DNA of 5,601 nucleotides, taken from Thermomicrobiales bacterium. Its GTDB lineage: Bacteria; Chloroflexota; Chloroflexia; Thermomicrobiales; UBA6265. Under the pieces are notes generated by a model. The model was not told the DNA's origin and did no database searches. It worked only from the letters and a program-made list of their open reading frames with translations. Below are positions 4,927 to 5,601 of this stretch, in pieces. Numbering within the stretch: the first letter of the stretch is position 1; each line of letters begins with the position of its first letter. The stretch covers positions 1-5,601 of the forward strand of contig JADLCW010000027.1 of the NCBI GenBank assembly GCA_020847015.1. Reading direction: 5' to 3'. Both the position numbers and the translations under genes were made by a program.

Positions 4927-5601
4927 CTACGCTCCGGCCAGCCATTGCTGGAGATCGTCGGCGAGCATGGCGGTGAGCGCCTCGAGATAGCGCTCGCCAC
5001 GATCGGCGGTTGCGAGCGTCGGATCCCCCAGCACGCCGGTGTCCGTCAACGCCGCCATGCCATGCTCCCACAGGGTGGCCTGCGCCGCCGCATCGTAATC
5101 ACCGGTGAATCCGGCGGCGAATCGGTTGGGGTGAACGAGTTCGGGACGCACGCGGAGCATCTCGCTGGTTTCACCTTCACCGGCATGGACGCCGCAGATC
5201 GCGGGCGCGATGTCGTCGCTCGCCGCGACCCGATAGAATCCATCGAAGAATCCATCGAGATTGGAGTTGCAGCGCACCGCGAGCTGACCCACGCGCCCGC
5301 CCGTGGCGCGCTCCAGATCGCCCAGCGCCGCGAAATTTCCGCCGTGCGCGGAAAAGACGTAGGCCGCCGGAAACCCGTGCCGATCCAGACTGGCGAGGTA
5401 GTCCTCCAGCACCGCGGTGAAGGTGGCGCGCGTCAGCGTGATGGTGCCCGGGAAGGCCAGGTGGTGCCCGGAAATGCCGATGCTGACCACCGGTCCTCGC
5501 AGCGTGCCGGCGACGCGTTCCGTCAGGCGGCGCGCCAATTCCGTTGCGAGCGCCGTGTCGGTCACCAGCGGCAACTGCGGACCGTGCTGCTCGATGGCCC
5601 C
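4927..5601 (-). CDS. Creatininase-family amidohydrolase (N-terminus outside window)
   Basis: A metal-dependent amidohydrolase of the creatininase superfamily, which includes creatininase, the formamide hydrolase ArfB and MftE; cytoplasmic action is likely. Reading inward from the right edge, the frame begins G-A-I-E-Q-H-G-P-Q-L-P-L-V-T-D-T. This is the family's first metal-binding block, so the gene is open at 5601 and only some tens of residues are missing. The TTG at 5574 is an internal leucine codon. Counting from the edge, candidate metal ligands E4, H6 and D15 are present. Next come G45-H-H-L-A-F-P-G-T, then H86-G-G-N, and H139-A-G-E-G-E-T-S followed by L-R-V-R-P-E-L-V. One position is unusual: the second His of the common EQHGPHLPL block is Gln (nt 5575-5577). 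The 224 visible residues fit a usual length near 240-260. The gene converges on the transporter genes and must have its own promoter outside the window. The substrate is unknown; true creatininase activity is only one possibility. Confidence 0.92.
   Translation of the reverse strand, partial: GAIEQHGPQLPLVTDTALATELARRLTERVAGTLRGPVVSIGISGHHLAFPGTITLTRATFTAVLEDYLASLDRHGFPAAYVFSAHGGNFAALGDLERATGGRVGQLAVRCNSNLDGFFDGFYRVAASDDIAPAICGVHAGEGETSEMLRVRPELVHPNRFAAGFTGDYDAAAQATLWEHGMAALTDTGVLGDPTLATADRGERYLEALTAMLADDLQQWLAGA
5236..5258 (-). repeat. In-frame 12-bp tandem microduplication
   Basis: GAATCCATCGA occurs at 5236-5246 and again at 5248-5258 with one base between, a period of 12. Within the creatininase-family gene it encodes D-G-F-F-D-G-F-Y, so the frame is kept. 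It may be a recent slippage duplication or simply a tolerated sequence coincidence. Confidence 0.6.

Noticed and set aside
1..5601. A novel defence, mobile or RNA-based system.
   Set aside because: No transposase, integrase, phage, toxin-antitoxin or nuclease motif is present, and neither are repeat arrays or a tRNA-like fold. All five genes belong to known transport and hydrolase families.

Overview
This GC-rich window holds five protein-coding genes, two of them cut by the window edges. Together they look like a nutrient-uptake and amide-hydrolysis locus. I see no RNA gene, insertion sequence, phage gene, CRISPR array or defence system. The organism is most likely a high-GC, Tat-using bacterium. 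The N-terminus of the binding protein (MSRE..., then L-D-R-R-E-L-V-K-R-L-V-A-L-G) resembles Tat leaders that I associate with Thermomicrobia-type Chloroflexota. That placement is inference, and an actinobacterial or other high-GC origin is not excluded.

Layout, left to right. (1) Positions 1-941, plus strand: the C-terminal two thirds of an amidase-signature hydrolase. (2) Positions 942-1082: an intergenic region with a long hairpin (948-986) just after the amidase stop. It also carries an extended -10 promoter candidate (1030-1038) embedded in a perfect 18-bp inverted repeat (1025-1042), which could be an operator. (3) Positions 1083-2033 and 2046-2990, plus strand: the two membrane subunits of a Dpp/Opp-type peptide/nickel ABC importer, 12 nt apart and probably translationally coupled. 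(4) Positions 2991-3138: a spacer with an unexplained strong Shine-Dalgarno sequence at 3028-3037, a small GC hairpin at 3105-3124 and the ribosome binding site of the next gene. (5) Positions 3139-4830, plus strand: a family-5 extracellular solute-binding protein with a Tat-type signal peptide and no cysteine. (6) Positions 4831-4926: a convergent intergenic region with a 15-bp hairpin at 4845-4883. (7) Positions 4927-5601, minus strand: a creatininase-family amidohydrolase whose N-terminus lies beyond the right edge.

How the genes may work together: the binding protein captures a small peptide, amide or similar solute outside the membrane and delivers it to the DppB/DppC-like channel. The ATPase subunits that such importers need are not in the window. 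The flanking amidase and creatininase-family enzyme could open amide bonds of the imported compound, but the true substrate cannot be read from sequence. The families are all known. The parts most worth a second look are the promoter/operator candidate, the pair of long hairpins lacking U-tracts, and the structured spacer in front of the binding-protein gene.
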